Assembly: GCF_901000735.1 (NCBI RefSeq)
Contig: NC_081548.1
Coordinates: 2,418,001-2,482,000, forward strand
Direction: 5' to 3'
DNA from: Corylus avellana
Lineage: Eukaryota; Streptophyta; Magnoliopsida; Fagales; Betulaceae
Length of the DNA: 64,000 nt
Each line of letters starts with the position of its first letter. The first letter of the stretch is position 1. This document shows, one piece after another, positions 11,544-22,333 of this stretch. The translations under genes and the position numbers were made by a program. The notes below the pieces were generated by a model. The model was not told where the DNA came from and did not search any database. It saw only the letters and a program-made list of their open reading frames with translations.

Positions 11544-13361
11544 CTGGGGATTGGGATCGGTGTCAGGTACAGCGTGTTGAAGAGGGGACTGAGTGGGGAA
11601 TTGAATGCGATGAGAGGGTTTTTGAATTGCAAAGAAGAAAGAGGATTTGGAGGGAAAAGGTTTTCTCTAGAGGAGCGTTTGGTTTGCTCAATTTCAAAAG
11701 GTTTTTAAGTTTTTTAATACTATTTTATTTTAATTTTATCTTTGTTGTATGATTGATTGTATTTATAATACCAAACATGATTCATAAATGCTGACATCAA
11801 TAGTGTCTCCGTGCTTTTAGTAGTTATTTGATTCAGAGCACCAAACGACTACGACCCGTCGACCCGAAAAGGACTTCAAATAACAGTAACTAAAATGTAT
11901 TTCGTAATTTGCAAATAGTTTTGTATTTTAAATTATTTATTACTAATTTAATATATATATGTTTTTAATTTTAAAAATTAAAAAGTATTTTCAAAATCGT
12001 TACCTATGAGATTTGTGATGCTTTTGTATTGTGAACACAGAGCTGACCTACACAAGTCCTTGTCCCCCAAAATTTTAAAATTACCTTTAAAATTTTACTC
12101 CTAAAATTTATAGATTTTTATGAAATGTCCCTCCAAAAACTAAATTTTTACATTTTGTCCCCGAACTTAATTGTCTAGTTTTGCCCCTATTGTGAACTTT
12201 AATGAATTTTGAATAAAGAAAAATGTTATTTTTTCATCTTTCATCTATTTTCTATCCGTCTTCATTCGTATTTTTTAAAAATTCATCATTCAATGTGTAT
12301 AACTCATATATGGCTTACATGGGTCCTATAGATTCAATGTTGAATCTATAAAATAGATAAATGAGAGATGAATAAATAGTATATCATAAAAGATAGTTGG
12401 TTTGAAATTGTGTTATGAAGTTTAAAAAATGCTTTTAATACATAAAAATATGTGTCAAGCAAAAAAGTCAATTTGATTAAAAATTTAAAAACACGTTTTG
12501 ACACTTTTGCTCTCAAAAAGGTCAAAACCAATCTTTGAAAAGAGAAATGCTACACTTTCTAATGGTTTTTTTTTTTTTTTTTAAGTTGGTTGTCAAATGA
12601 TGTGTCAATATCCCATGAGTCGGTGACACATTTTTCTAAAGAAAAATTATTGTGGTCAATATTTTGTCCATATTTCTCCACTATCATCTTACAAATCAAC
12701 CATTAAGTATTTTATATTTTGAATTACTTGTTAATGCTTTTTTTTTTTTTTTTTTTTAATACTTGACATGTTGGTTAGAATTAACAAATTAAATCTGCAA
12801 TCTTTGCATCTTATAGTTATAGATAAATAAAATATTTGGGATACAATAGTTTTTATTATAATTATCTTCCAAATTAACGTGATAGTTCATAATTTGTGAA
12901 ATAATTAAGAGCATATAGTTGATAAGTCAACTGCTAATTAATTATATTAACGAGTCATATTTTTTTTACTTAATTAACAAGAAATGTGTTTAATGTCATT
13001 CCCTTACGCATTCATTTGTCCATCGCTTTTGCAAATCTACCACATATTCAATAGTAGATTAGCACATTTCTTATACGGAGATGGATAAGAGATATATAAA
13101 ATAATGAAAGCAAACATTTATCGATTAACAATACCATGTTTGAAATATTATGGAATAAATAGGGAAAGATACAAAGGCAAATGGCCAAATGATCATATTT
13201 ATAGTGATTTTGGATACATCTAACGGTCCAAAATCATTTGATCTATATTAAACCTTTAGACGACTAGAAAACATTCAGATTTTCCATTGCCCTTATATGT
13301 GTTGCAAGCAGCTTTGTTGCCATTAGACCAATGGCTCTTTTATCCATCACTCAATTTCAAC
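11544..13361. other. Upstream spacer of POLAR-like gene
   Basis: Likely promoter near 11544-11900, then AT-rich DNA with T-runs at 12568-12584 and 12739-12757 and fragments of dispersed repeats (12380-12660). No gene is supported. Confidence 0.4.
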
Positions 13362-13364
13362 TTA

Positions 13365-13594
13365 GGGTTCGTTTGTGATTGCATTTGAGGGGCCTAAAAG
13401 TGCTTTTAACACACAAAAATCTGTTTGAAGAAAAAAGTACTCGTTTGGTAAAAAAATTAAAAGCGCTTTTAAGGGTTCAAAAAGCCTAAAATTGCCAAAA
13501 CGCGCTTTTGGCAAAAGCTTAAAAATAAAGCTTTTGCTCAAAAGCTCTTTTGACTTAAAAGCTATATTTTTCAAATGCAATCCCAAACAAGCTA
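13365..13594. mobile_element. Tourist-like MITE, copy 1
   Basis: Inverted ends GTTTGTGATTGCATTTGA and TCAAATGCAATCCCAAAC, with TTA at 13362-13364 and 13595-13597 as the likely 3-bp target duplication of PIF/Harbinger (Tourist) elements. The interior has inverted AAAAGCGCTTTTA and CAAAAGCTT motifs. 230 bp, non-coding. Confidence 0.6.
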
Positions 13595-13786
13595 TTAGTT
13601 TTCCTTCCAAAATTTTGGATTTATTTGAAATACGTAAATCTTTCAATTAACTGTGCACGAAAATTTTAGATATAAAGTAGATTTAATAATTATTTTAAAT
13701 TCTCAAAATAACTAATAATTTGTTTCTTTGTCAATTTTTTTAGCACAGCCCTGTGGTAGAAAACTGCACAATCACTAAAATACAAC

Positions 13787-13788
<2 letters not shown>

Positions 13789-13818
<30 letters not shown>

Positions 13819-16293
13819 TTGGGATTCTATTATCAAAACAACAAAAGCTCAAAGATCATGGGTTACAGTGTGAATAATGCACTCAGGGACTTCTTCCCAC
13901 CAGAAGTGATCCTCACTACACGTCAGCCCATATTTGGCAAGAGTGTGGGCTACTACGTTGAGTACGTTACCAGTCCTCTTTACAAGTTTACATGGCTTAC
14001 CTCCCAATTCTGCATACTATTGAGAGGCTTTGCATCATTAATTACTATTCCATATCTACTCCAATAATTATCTTCCATGTTCAGAGCTTTAACAACCTCG
14101 AGTGAGTCCCCTTCTAAGATAACTTTAGAAAATCTCATACCTACGTGTTGTTACCATGCACAATAATTAATAAACAATATAGAATCGAAAAGAGAGAGAT
14201 TAAGAGAGAAAGTCGACACACAGATTTACGTGGTTCAGCAATTTACCTATGTTGACAAAAAGGCGGCTGTATTTTTACTCATAATGATTCCGAGTTACAG
14301 CATACATATGTATAGAAAAACCCTAAACTCTACTTGTACGGACTTATTAAGAAAATCTCCAAAATACCCCGTACCATACCCTGCTCCATGAACGTCGCTT
14401 CACTCCGCTCTCGTCTACTTGGTCTTTCACTGGTATTAATATGAGCCACCAATTCCAACACTATGCACGCTTCCACCGTCTTCCATGCTGAAATTGCTTC
14501 CACCGTTGTAGGGTCAGTGATGCTAGGTTTGGTTGTTGCCATGGATGCCAACACTCTTCCTTCATGGTCACGGGCAATGTATCCAAAACCCATTCTGTTC
14601 CCGGCGACGTCAAGGGTTGCATCCCAGTTTATTTTAATGAAGCCTTCCTTTGGTTTAGTCCACTTCGCAGTCGCCAGTTCTGACTGCTTCGCATTTGTTG
14701 TCCTCCTCCCAGCTTTTGCTTTCTCAAAACTGTCGAGCTACCCCATCGCTGTATTCATGATACTGTTTGGCAACGACAAATCCCCCCCCCCCCACAAAAA
14801 CCATGTTATTTACGCCTCAACCAAATAAGCCGAGCCACAACCGCAACTCTCTCCAGCTCACCTGCCTCCAACTTCTCCACCAAACTCAAAAAAAAATCAT
14901 GAATCCAACCTCCATTATGGGACACTTTTGGACTTTATTGCTACATATGGCCCACACATCTCGGGCTGCTTCATAGTTCCATAAGATATGCTCCACTGAC
15001 TCCTCTTCTTGGCAGCAAATAGGGCATAAAGAGTCCTCCGTAACTCCTTTTTTATGGAGATTACACTTCGTCAGAATGATATTGTTGCATGCCTTCCAAA
15101 GAAACATCTTTGTTACTGTAGGCATCCTCATATTCCATACTATCTTCCAAATATTGTTGTCACCCACCGGAATTGAGCTGCTGCTATGACTGGCTTCTAT
15201 TCGATTTTTTGCAATATAGTATGCACTCCGCACTGTGAAATCCCTGTTTTTTGTCTCCACCCATACCAATCTATCCTTTTGTCTATGTGGGCATATTGGT
15301 ATGTTACTTACAATGATGGCCTCTTCTGCATGAAGCACCTCATTTAGCAAAGGGATATTCCACTAATTGGTCACTGGGTCAATTAAGGAACTGACTTTTG
15401 TTTCACTGTCAAGTATCTGAATGGGTGTTTGTATTGCATAGGTTGAAGATGAAGGTATCCACCTGTTGCCCCAAATATTAATCGAAGTACCATCTCCAAC
15501 CCTCCATATCAAGCCCTCCTCAAGCAACTTTTTAGCATTCCATATGCTACGTCACGCATAGGACGAATTACGCCCTAGCTCCGAATTAAGAAAGCAACCA
15601 TTCGAGTAATACTTCTGACGGATGGCTCTAGCTGCCAAAGTCATAGGCTGCTGCAACAATCGCCAACCTTGTTTGGCTAGTAATGCCATATTGAAGCTTT
15701 CAATATCCTGATATCCCATCCCTCCTTTCTCTTTTAGTCTGCCCAATATCTCTCAACTCATCCAAGCAATCTTGGTCTCCTTGTCTTTTTGCCCCCACCA
15801 AAAGCTTGACATCATTGAATTAATGTCCTTACACACTGATTTAGGCAACTGGAAGACACTCGTAGTATATGTTGGGATGACTTGGATTACCGCCTTCAAA
15901 AGCACTTCCTTCCCTACTTGTGACAAAAACTTTTCTTTCCAACCATTAATCCGATCCCATATTTTCCCTTTTAAACCGGAGAAAGCTCCCACTTTTGATC
16001 GCCCAATCATTGCCGGCAGCCCTAGATACATCTCATAGTGGGTTGTAGAACTTACTCCTGCCATAGAGAGAATATGCTGCTTTGTCGCCCCCTTCGTGTT
16101 CCGGCTGAAAAATATAGATGTTTTCTCACGGTTTAATTTTTGTCCCGAAGCCATCTTATATATTTTTAAAATCTCTTGAATATTGACCCACTCCATAACG
16201 TTGGCTTTGCAAAAAAGAAGACTATCATTCGCAAAAAAATAGATGATTTAACCTCAAACCCCCTCGGACAATTGGCAACCCTGAGATCCTTCC
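13789..16293 (-). mobile_element. 5'-truncated LINE with 18-bp target duplication
   Basis: The exact direct repeat atcactaaaatacaactt at 13771-13788 and 16294-16311 brackets about 2.5 kb. Poly(T) at the low end is the minus-strand poly(A). Coding remnants on the minus strand run in order: RT catalytic region at about 16230 with FAND instead of FADD; RT thumb (16196-15753, GKEVLLKAVIQVIPTY and SFWWGQ); GRLKEKGGMGYQDIESFN (15746-15552); zinc-finger RVT domain (15350-14886, CPICCQEEESVEHIL); RNase H (14600-13900, including ILEGDSLEVVKAL). Frameshifts and stops make it a pseudogene. The 5' end is lost just upstream of the catalytic motif. Confidence 0.9.
14146..14460. mobile_element. Solo LTR nested in the LINE RNase H region
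   Basis: 315 bp beginning TGTTG and ending CAACA, flanked by ctacg (14141-14145) and ctatg (14461-14465), a 5-bp target duplication with one change. It interrupts the RNase H reading frame between the segments coding TVEACI and RFSKVILEGDS; subtracting it plus one target copy brings the two halves back into frame. Contains CACAGATTTACGTGGTTCAG, a phrase like those in copia-type LTRs. No internal region, so a recombination remnant. Confidence 0.7.
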
Positions 16294-16399
16294 ATCACTA
16301 AAATACAACTTGGTACAATAATTGGATGTATTATTTATCATTACATCATAATGGGGCTGTTTGCAAAAAAAAACTTTATACTATGCATCTCAAAATCAA

Positions 16400-16655
16400 C
16401 TCTTTAACATTATTATTTTTTAAATTACGTGTCAAAAAGTGACACGTCAGAAAATTTTCTAGCGTGTCATTTTTGGCATGTCAGAAAATTCTAACGTGTT
16501 ACATCTGACATGTCAAAAAATTTTCGTTTCTGACACCTAAAATTTGAACGTCTGACACATGTCAAAAACGCCTCATCAGGAAAATTTTCTAACGTGTCAG
16601 ACCACCTGACACGTCAGTAAACCCATGTCAGCAAAAAATTATTTTTTTGTAGTGC
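16400..16655. mobile_element. CACTA-like terminus with subterminal repeats
   Basis: Repeated TGACACGTCAG / AGAAAATTTTCT / AACGTGTCAG units end at 16655 with TTTTTTTGTAGTG, the inverse of the CACTACAAAAA end of En/Spm elements. The left boundary is unclear: CACTAAAATACAAC at 16296 is a candidate and CAT adjoins both ends, but it overlaps the LINE target site. Non-coding. Confidence 0.5.
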
Positions 16656-17269
16656 ATTAATCACTTTTTATTTTTTTAAATTTTTTTTCTACTTTCAAAT
16701 AAAAAAATAACTACAAAACAAATTTTTTTTTTTCACTTTTTATACAAAACATTCTTATTTTTTTCTTACATCAATCAAATTTTGCTTAATTCATATTTAC
16801 TAACTAAATAACAATGTCCAATAATCTATGCATGTAAAATCAAGATGATGGTTCATGGTTAATAGGGACGGAGGAAAGGGGGGTCAAGAGGGGGTAAATG
16901 ATTCTTCTTACCCACCCAAAATTTATAATACACCATATGAGAAATGTTTTGTTTATTCCCTTGGTCTTTCTCTCATCCTTATACTTTTTAAAATTATTAT
17001 TGGATTTATGGGTTCCATGTGAGTCCACATATGAGATTATCAAAATAGAGAAGAAGAAGAAGATCGAGGAAGAAGAAGCTCAAGGAAGAAGAAGAAGTGC
17101 ACCATCTCTGCAGAGATGGCAGAGATCACCATCTCTGCACACCATAAACACATGTACGTGTTTATGGTGTGCATCACCTGCATGGCAGCTCCTCACGCTG
17201 CCGTGCAGAGGAATTCTCAAAAAAAAAAAATTAATTAATTAATAAATTTTTAATTCAAAAACAAAATTC
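16656..17269. other. Spacer between CACTA-like termini
   Basis: An AT-rich segment at 16660-16800 resembles in reverse the core of the MITE at 62041. 17049-17100 is a purine-rich GAAGAA tract, followed by ACCATCTCTGCA repeats and ACACATGTACGTGTTTATGG. No gene. Confidence 0.35.
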
Positions 17270-17579
17270 CAGAATTTTTTTTTTTTAAAAAAAAATTAAT
17301 TTTTTAATTTTCTGACGTGTGTCAGAACTACCATGTCAGAAAATTTTCTGACGTGGTAATTCTCACACGTCAGGAAATTTTCTGACGTGGCAGAAATGCC
17401 ATGTCAGAAAATTTTCTGACGTGTGAGACAGTAGAACGTCAGAAAATTCTGACGTTCTACCCACTGACACATCAGAATTTTTTTTTTCCTGTCACCTATG
17501 TTTCTGACAATCAACACGCGTCAGAAACGCCACGTCAGAAAATGCTAGTCAGAAAAAAATTGTTTTTTTTTTGTAGTGA
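17270..17579. mobile_element. Second CACTA-like terminus with subterminal repeats
   Basis: Many copies of GTCAGAAAATTTTCTGACG in both orientations (17335-17545), ending GTTTTTTTTTTGTAGTG at 17579. Same design as the terminus at 16655 and in the same orientation. The opposite end is not found nearby, so it may be a partial copy. Confidence 0.5.
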
Positions 17580-17699
17580 AACATCGCCTTCCATGGTTTG
17601 AAATTGACGTGGGTCATACTATTTTTGTGCATAAGCTTTAAAGATATATGTTGCAATATGCAAGGTGATCTCTATTCATAGTGAATTACAATTAATTAA

Positions 17700-17913
17700 G
17701 AGTCTGTTTGGGATTGCATTTGAAAAATATAGCTTTTAAGTTAAACAGCGCTTTAAGCAAAAGCTTTATTTTTAAGCTTTTGCTAAAAGTGCTTTTTGGA
17801 TCCTTAAAAGCGCTTTTAATTTTTTTTACCAAACGAGTATTTTTTTTTTCAAACAGACTTTTTGAGTGTTAAATGCATTTTTAGGTCTCTCAAACGCAAT
17901 TTCAAACAGGCCA
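17700..17913. mobile_element. Tourist-like MITE, copy 2
   Basis: Same family as 13365-13594 but in the opposite orientation, starting GAGTCTGTTTGGGATTGCAT and ending CGCAATTTCAAACAGGCCA, with TAA at 17697-17699 and 17914-17916. 214 bp, non-coding. Confidence 0.6.
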
Positions 17914-19790
17914 TAAGGATGCATTTAGCATTGTGATTTCATAAACAAAAAGTATGATTTTAAACAAAATAGCAGACAAATAATCGTTTGGGATTGCCTT
18001 TTTTTAAAAAAAAAAAATTGTGATTTGAAATTGAATAAAATCTGTATTTTTCAAATCCCATGCAAAGTAATTTTTTTTGTTTTGTTTTTTTAAATGCATA
18101 ATTTTAAAGGCTAAACTGAGATTTTAAATATTAAACTGTGATCTTGCCAAACACTTAATTTTAAAATCATTACTTTTAAATCGCATTTTTTGAAATCGCA
18201 AACACAAACGAATCCTAAAATGAATTACCCGAAGACACACCAACTATTAACCATCGACTACAACTACAAGCATAATCACATGTTTTGGTTTAAATTTCAC
18301 CAAAGTTTGAACATCATTTACATTCATTATTAACAATGAGAATTCAGCATTATTACTAAAAACAAAATTATTAACAATTCCGTTTGAGAAGTTATAAGAA
18401 AAAAAAGAAAAAAAACTGTCAGCTACTTTGTACTCTTACTTTAAAATCATTTATCAAGTTATCATTAAAGCTTGCTAAAATTATTTATAAAATTCAATCT
18501 AATTTAATAAAGAATTAATTAATTTAATAAAGAATTAATGTAGAATTTTGCACTTTAAACACCTATATAATCCATCAATTCAATGCGTTACCCCATTCAA
18601 TATGAGACTTAACTTATTAAGATGTCACACTTTCTTTGAATGTGCTATTGACCAAATGAGTATACAAGTAACACCATTATTGTGTTAGACTGTCATGTCA
18701 GTATTATAATATCAAAATGTAGTGTATATAACATTTATCCTGATACAATAGTTGATTGGTTGTGCAACGACAATAAACTAAAATAAAAATATAATTTTTA
18801 ACATTTTTTTTTTCCTTTCGAACAAAATTATAGAGTAAATTAACTTGATTTTGACAAGTTTTTAAGGCTTGTTTCGTAATTAATAAGAGAATAGCAAAAG
18901 ACAAAGTGGCTTTCAAGGTTTGTACAATCATTTTCTTGGAACAAGGATTAGGAAAGGGTAGAGTCAAAATGTGATGGGACCTTGGACCCTTGATTAATGC
19001 TTAATCATGTACTTTAACAAACACGTCAATTTGTGAGGAACCCCTAAAAGGAGATCTGCGTAAAGTGGTTTTGGTGGGCCAATTAAAGCGGATTTTCGTT
19101 CACTAAATGCCAGCCGTTGCGCCATCTTCTTTGCCAAGGTCCAATAGTAAATCATATTCAATCTTCCTATCTTATCAACTCTCTCTCTCTTTTTAAAAAA
19201 ATTATTTATTGTTAAATAAAATATTAATAAACAACTTAAAAAAACAATTATTAAATGTTTACAATTATGTCACATCAATATCTTATTTTTTCAATAAAAA
19301 AAATAAAAAAGCATACTCTAAAAAACATTAGTAAAAAGAGTCATATTTTTCTATTTGGGGGTTGGTTTATTCATTATAAAGGAAGTCATGCTGTCCTTTA
19401 TATTTGACCTTAGAAAAAAAAAAAAAAAACTAAATCTGCTTTGGCAACATGGCTACCACATTTTTATTTTTTATTTTTGCAATTAATATGATACTGCAGA
19501 CTTTGTGGGTATTACGTTTTGAAAACATGTAGCCATCTAACTTATGGAAAATGTTGAGGTATTATATTTTTTTTTATTACAATTCTCTTTTAACTTCATA
19601 GTGGTAGGCTGGCCGCATCCAATATTTTATGAAAATAAGTGTCATGTGACAATCTATTTCGGTGTTGATATGACAAGTTTTATGTCGATTTTGACGACAG
19701 TTTGTAAGCATGATAAGTGTCATGTGGTGTGATATGTGATAATTTACATTTTAATAACTCACGTAATAGGTGTTACGTGGATTGTTACAT
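17914..19790. other. AT-rich spacer with degenerate repeat remnant
   Basis: 17930-18215 carries GTTTGGGATTGCC at the left and AAATCGCAAACACAAACGAA at the right, a possible further eroded MITE. The rest is AT-rich with direct repeats such as TTAATAAAGAATTAAT at about 18504-18540. No supported gene. Confidence 0.35.
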
Positions 19791-20165
19791 TTTTTTTTTT
19801 TTCCTAATAAAATAAGGGAAATGGGTTACAAGGGATCGTACAACAACAAAATGGTGGCCAACCCAACAACAAAGCCCAAATAGAAAAATATAGCACATAA
19901 ACAATAACAATAACAGACAGTAGGCAATGATCTCATTAATGATCCCAAAAAAATCATTAACAAGCCGAGCCTTTCCAAAGGCCTCACAAGGCGGTAATAA
20001 GTGGCAATAGGACTCTGTAAAGAGTCAAATACAGTGAAGACAACAACCATAATTAAGAGGAGGTTGCAGAAAAGGTAATGTAATAAATCAGTTAGGAGCC
20101 GTTGAAGGACGAACATCGGCCCAAAAAGTTTTTTCCACAAGATCAATTTGTAATGAACTTATAAT
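19791..20165 (-). mobile_element. Possible retroposon remnant with poly(T)
   Basis: A T-run at 19790-19802 followed by a region open on the minus strand (19826-20146; leucine/cysteine-rich peptide, LLTDLLHYLFCNLLL). The peptide is not a family I recognise. The poly(T) boundary suggests a minus-strand retroposon, but no target duplication was found. Confidence 0.3.
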
Positions 20166-20558
20166 AAAAGCTGTAGTATTCTTAGATTATTGGCTAATTG
20201 CATAAAATGGTGGTATTTTCCATCCCTCACCCCCCAAAGCTAAGGCAGGACTTAATTTGGGTAATTCATTTTCATTTTCAATTACACTATTCACTAATAA
20301 AACAAGTGGTCATAAAAATTAGAAGCTTTAGGATGTTGTCTAAAAAAAAGAATAGGAGATCTCCAAGGTTAGTCATGACCAAAATTTTTGGGTGTGAAAA
20401 TAGGTACATAAAACTTTATTGATTATTATATGAGTAATGCTATATAATATGCTATCTTTCGTTTGCTGAAATTTTGATAAAAACGTATGGCCACCCACAA
20501 TGATATAGGATCTTCAAATGGAGAGTATTATTTAATGATCAAGATTTTATTTTGTTGT

Positions 20559-20700
20559 TGTTGTTGTTGTTGTTGTTTTTTTTTTTTTTTTTTTTTTTAA
20601 TGATAGGTCCAGACAATGGAAGGATGAAGGGGGATTCGAACTAGTGATCCCTGTTTCATTAGGCGTAATCCACATCCAATTAAGCTACCCCTTGAGGACC
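20559..20700 (-). mobile_element. tRNA-derived SINE
   Basis: Read on the minus strand it begins GTCCTCAAGGGG, has an A box TAGCTTAATTGG and a B box AGTTCGAATCCC (RNA polymerase III internal promoter), and ends in poly(A). tattttgttgt at 20548-20558 and 20701-20711 is an 11-bp target duplication. The body is too short and unpaired to be a functional tRNA. Confidence 0.8.
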
Positions 20701-20711
20701 TATTTTGTTGT

Positions 20712-21982
20712 ATTTAATGGTGTACATGGTGCTACATTATTTAAATTTTTTAAATTACATGATAACATATATTTTAGTAAATCTATAAAATATAGTATGA
20801 AATACAAGTTATTTTGGTAGCAAATTTGAATACAAATCCTATTATTTCCTAAATAAGATTTATGCTATGTAATGTAAGAGTTTTATGCTCTGAATCTTTT
20901 ATGAAACGAAAAGAGGTTTACTTATTCAGAAACAATTTTTTTTTTTTTAATTATTTTTTATCCCATAGAAGCTTAGAAATGATCAAATTATAGAATATAA
21001 ATAGGAAATTGATGGAGTTTAATAATTTACTAAGTTGAGGACAGTTTTTCTATAAATTAGGTTGGAGAAAATTTCTATAATTTAATTTATTAAATTAATG
21101 TATAAATTCTCATAGATATTTTATTTTCAACCCAATTTGGAAGAAAGTCTATCTTTTATTTTATGTTATTTTAATCTATTCAAAAAAGAAGAATTACCGT
21201 TAAGATTTAATGTTGTTGTATCTAATAGTGTAGATGATATCATATAATTTCAATTTTTTGAAAGACATGCTAAGATATTTATCACGTTGCATCATTTTTA
21301 CGGTTAGATTAGAAATAACAATCTTAATTTATGATTATTTAACTTGAAATGGGAATAAAAAAAAGGAAAAAAATAAAAATAAAAATAAAAATAATATATG
21401 ATGAAACTAATCTCCTTGCTGGGCACACACACACGTGCTACATCATTATCATCATTCATCAATCTTTTCTTCAAAACACAAAGACACAGACACACACAGA
21501 GACAGAGACAAAAACAAACCTCAGATCCTTTGGGAATCCCATAATTCCTCTATAACAACCACCATATCTGACTCTTTATTGGATTGTTACTAATATACAA
21601 CGTAGGTATATACCTAATCTCCTTCTATTTCTCTCTCCATAATCCAAAACTAGTTCCCTCTGTCTCTCTCTGGAACTCAAACCTGTCTTGATTGAAAGCT
21701 AAGTCTCTCTTTGATACACAAAAGTGTAAGTGTGAATGTGAAGAAAACGACACCAAAGGATACCCAGAAAGTGTTCCTTCAAGACCCAGCAAAATCCATG
21801 CCTCTGGTTCCTGAATATACACTCTCTTCAATACCATCATGACCATTCTCAATTGAGTTTTTGTGGGGTTTCTGTGATCTAGGTATTTCAGCTGAAAATG
21901 GGTTGAGGTTTGGTGCAATGTGGGTTGTATTGGAGCGTTTCTAGCTGTACCGGCTGGGTATTCTTTCGAATCTTGAAAGACT
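20712..21982. promoter_or_regulatory. Upstream region and likely 5' UTR of the formin
   Basis: AT-rich to about 21410, then CA/GA- and CT-rich microsatellite-like sequence (21425-21510, 21620-21680) typical of plant leaders, then a less AT-rich stretch to the ATG at 21983. No clear TATA box or upstream exon can be fixed. Confidence 0.4.
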
Positions 21983-22279
21983 ATGGCGTTGTTCCGGAAG
22001 TTCTTCTATCGGAAGCCCCCAGACGGGCTTTTGGAGATCTCTGAAAGGGTTTATGGTATGTTCTAAAGGTTCAATTTTTGTGAATTTTGGTCATTTGGGG
22101 GTTGAAGATTAATACGACCCAAAAAAGTAACGGATTTTTTTTTTAAAATTTTCTTTTTTATTTTTTGTGAAGGGGGCGGGGGTCTAAAGATTAATGGGTT
22201 TCTGTTTAAATTCTTATCATTTAGTTATAGCATTGTCAATTTCCATCATTGGTGTTAATGGTAGTGCCTCTGTACATTG

Positions 22280-22333
<54 letters not shown>

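Noticed and set aside
11167..11580. Plus-strand serine-rich open frame
   Set aside because: Antisense shadow of POLAR-like exon 1; the minus strand has the family exon with correct donor.
14886..15350. Zinc-finger protein gene candidate
   Set aside because: It is the RVT zinc-finger part of the LINE, in order between RT and RNase H remnants and inside the target duplication.
16296..16655. Complete 360-bp CACTA element with CAT duplication
   Set aside because: The left end matches CACTACAAAAA poorly and overlaps the LINE target site, so only the right terminus is reported.
20640..20700. tRNA-like sequence with B box
   Set aside because: No cloverleaf with a 7-bp acceptor stem; poly(A) and target duplication show a SINE.
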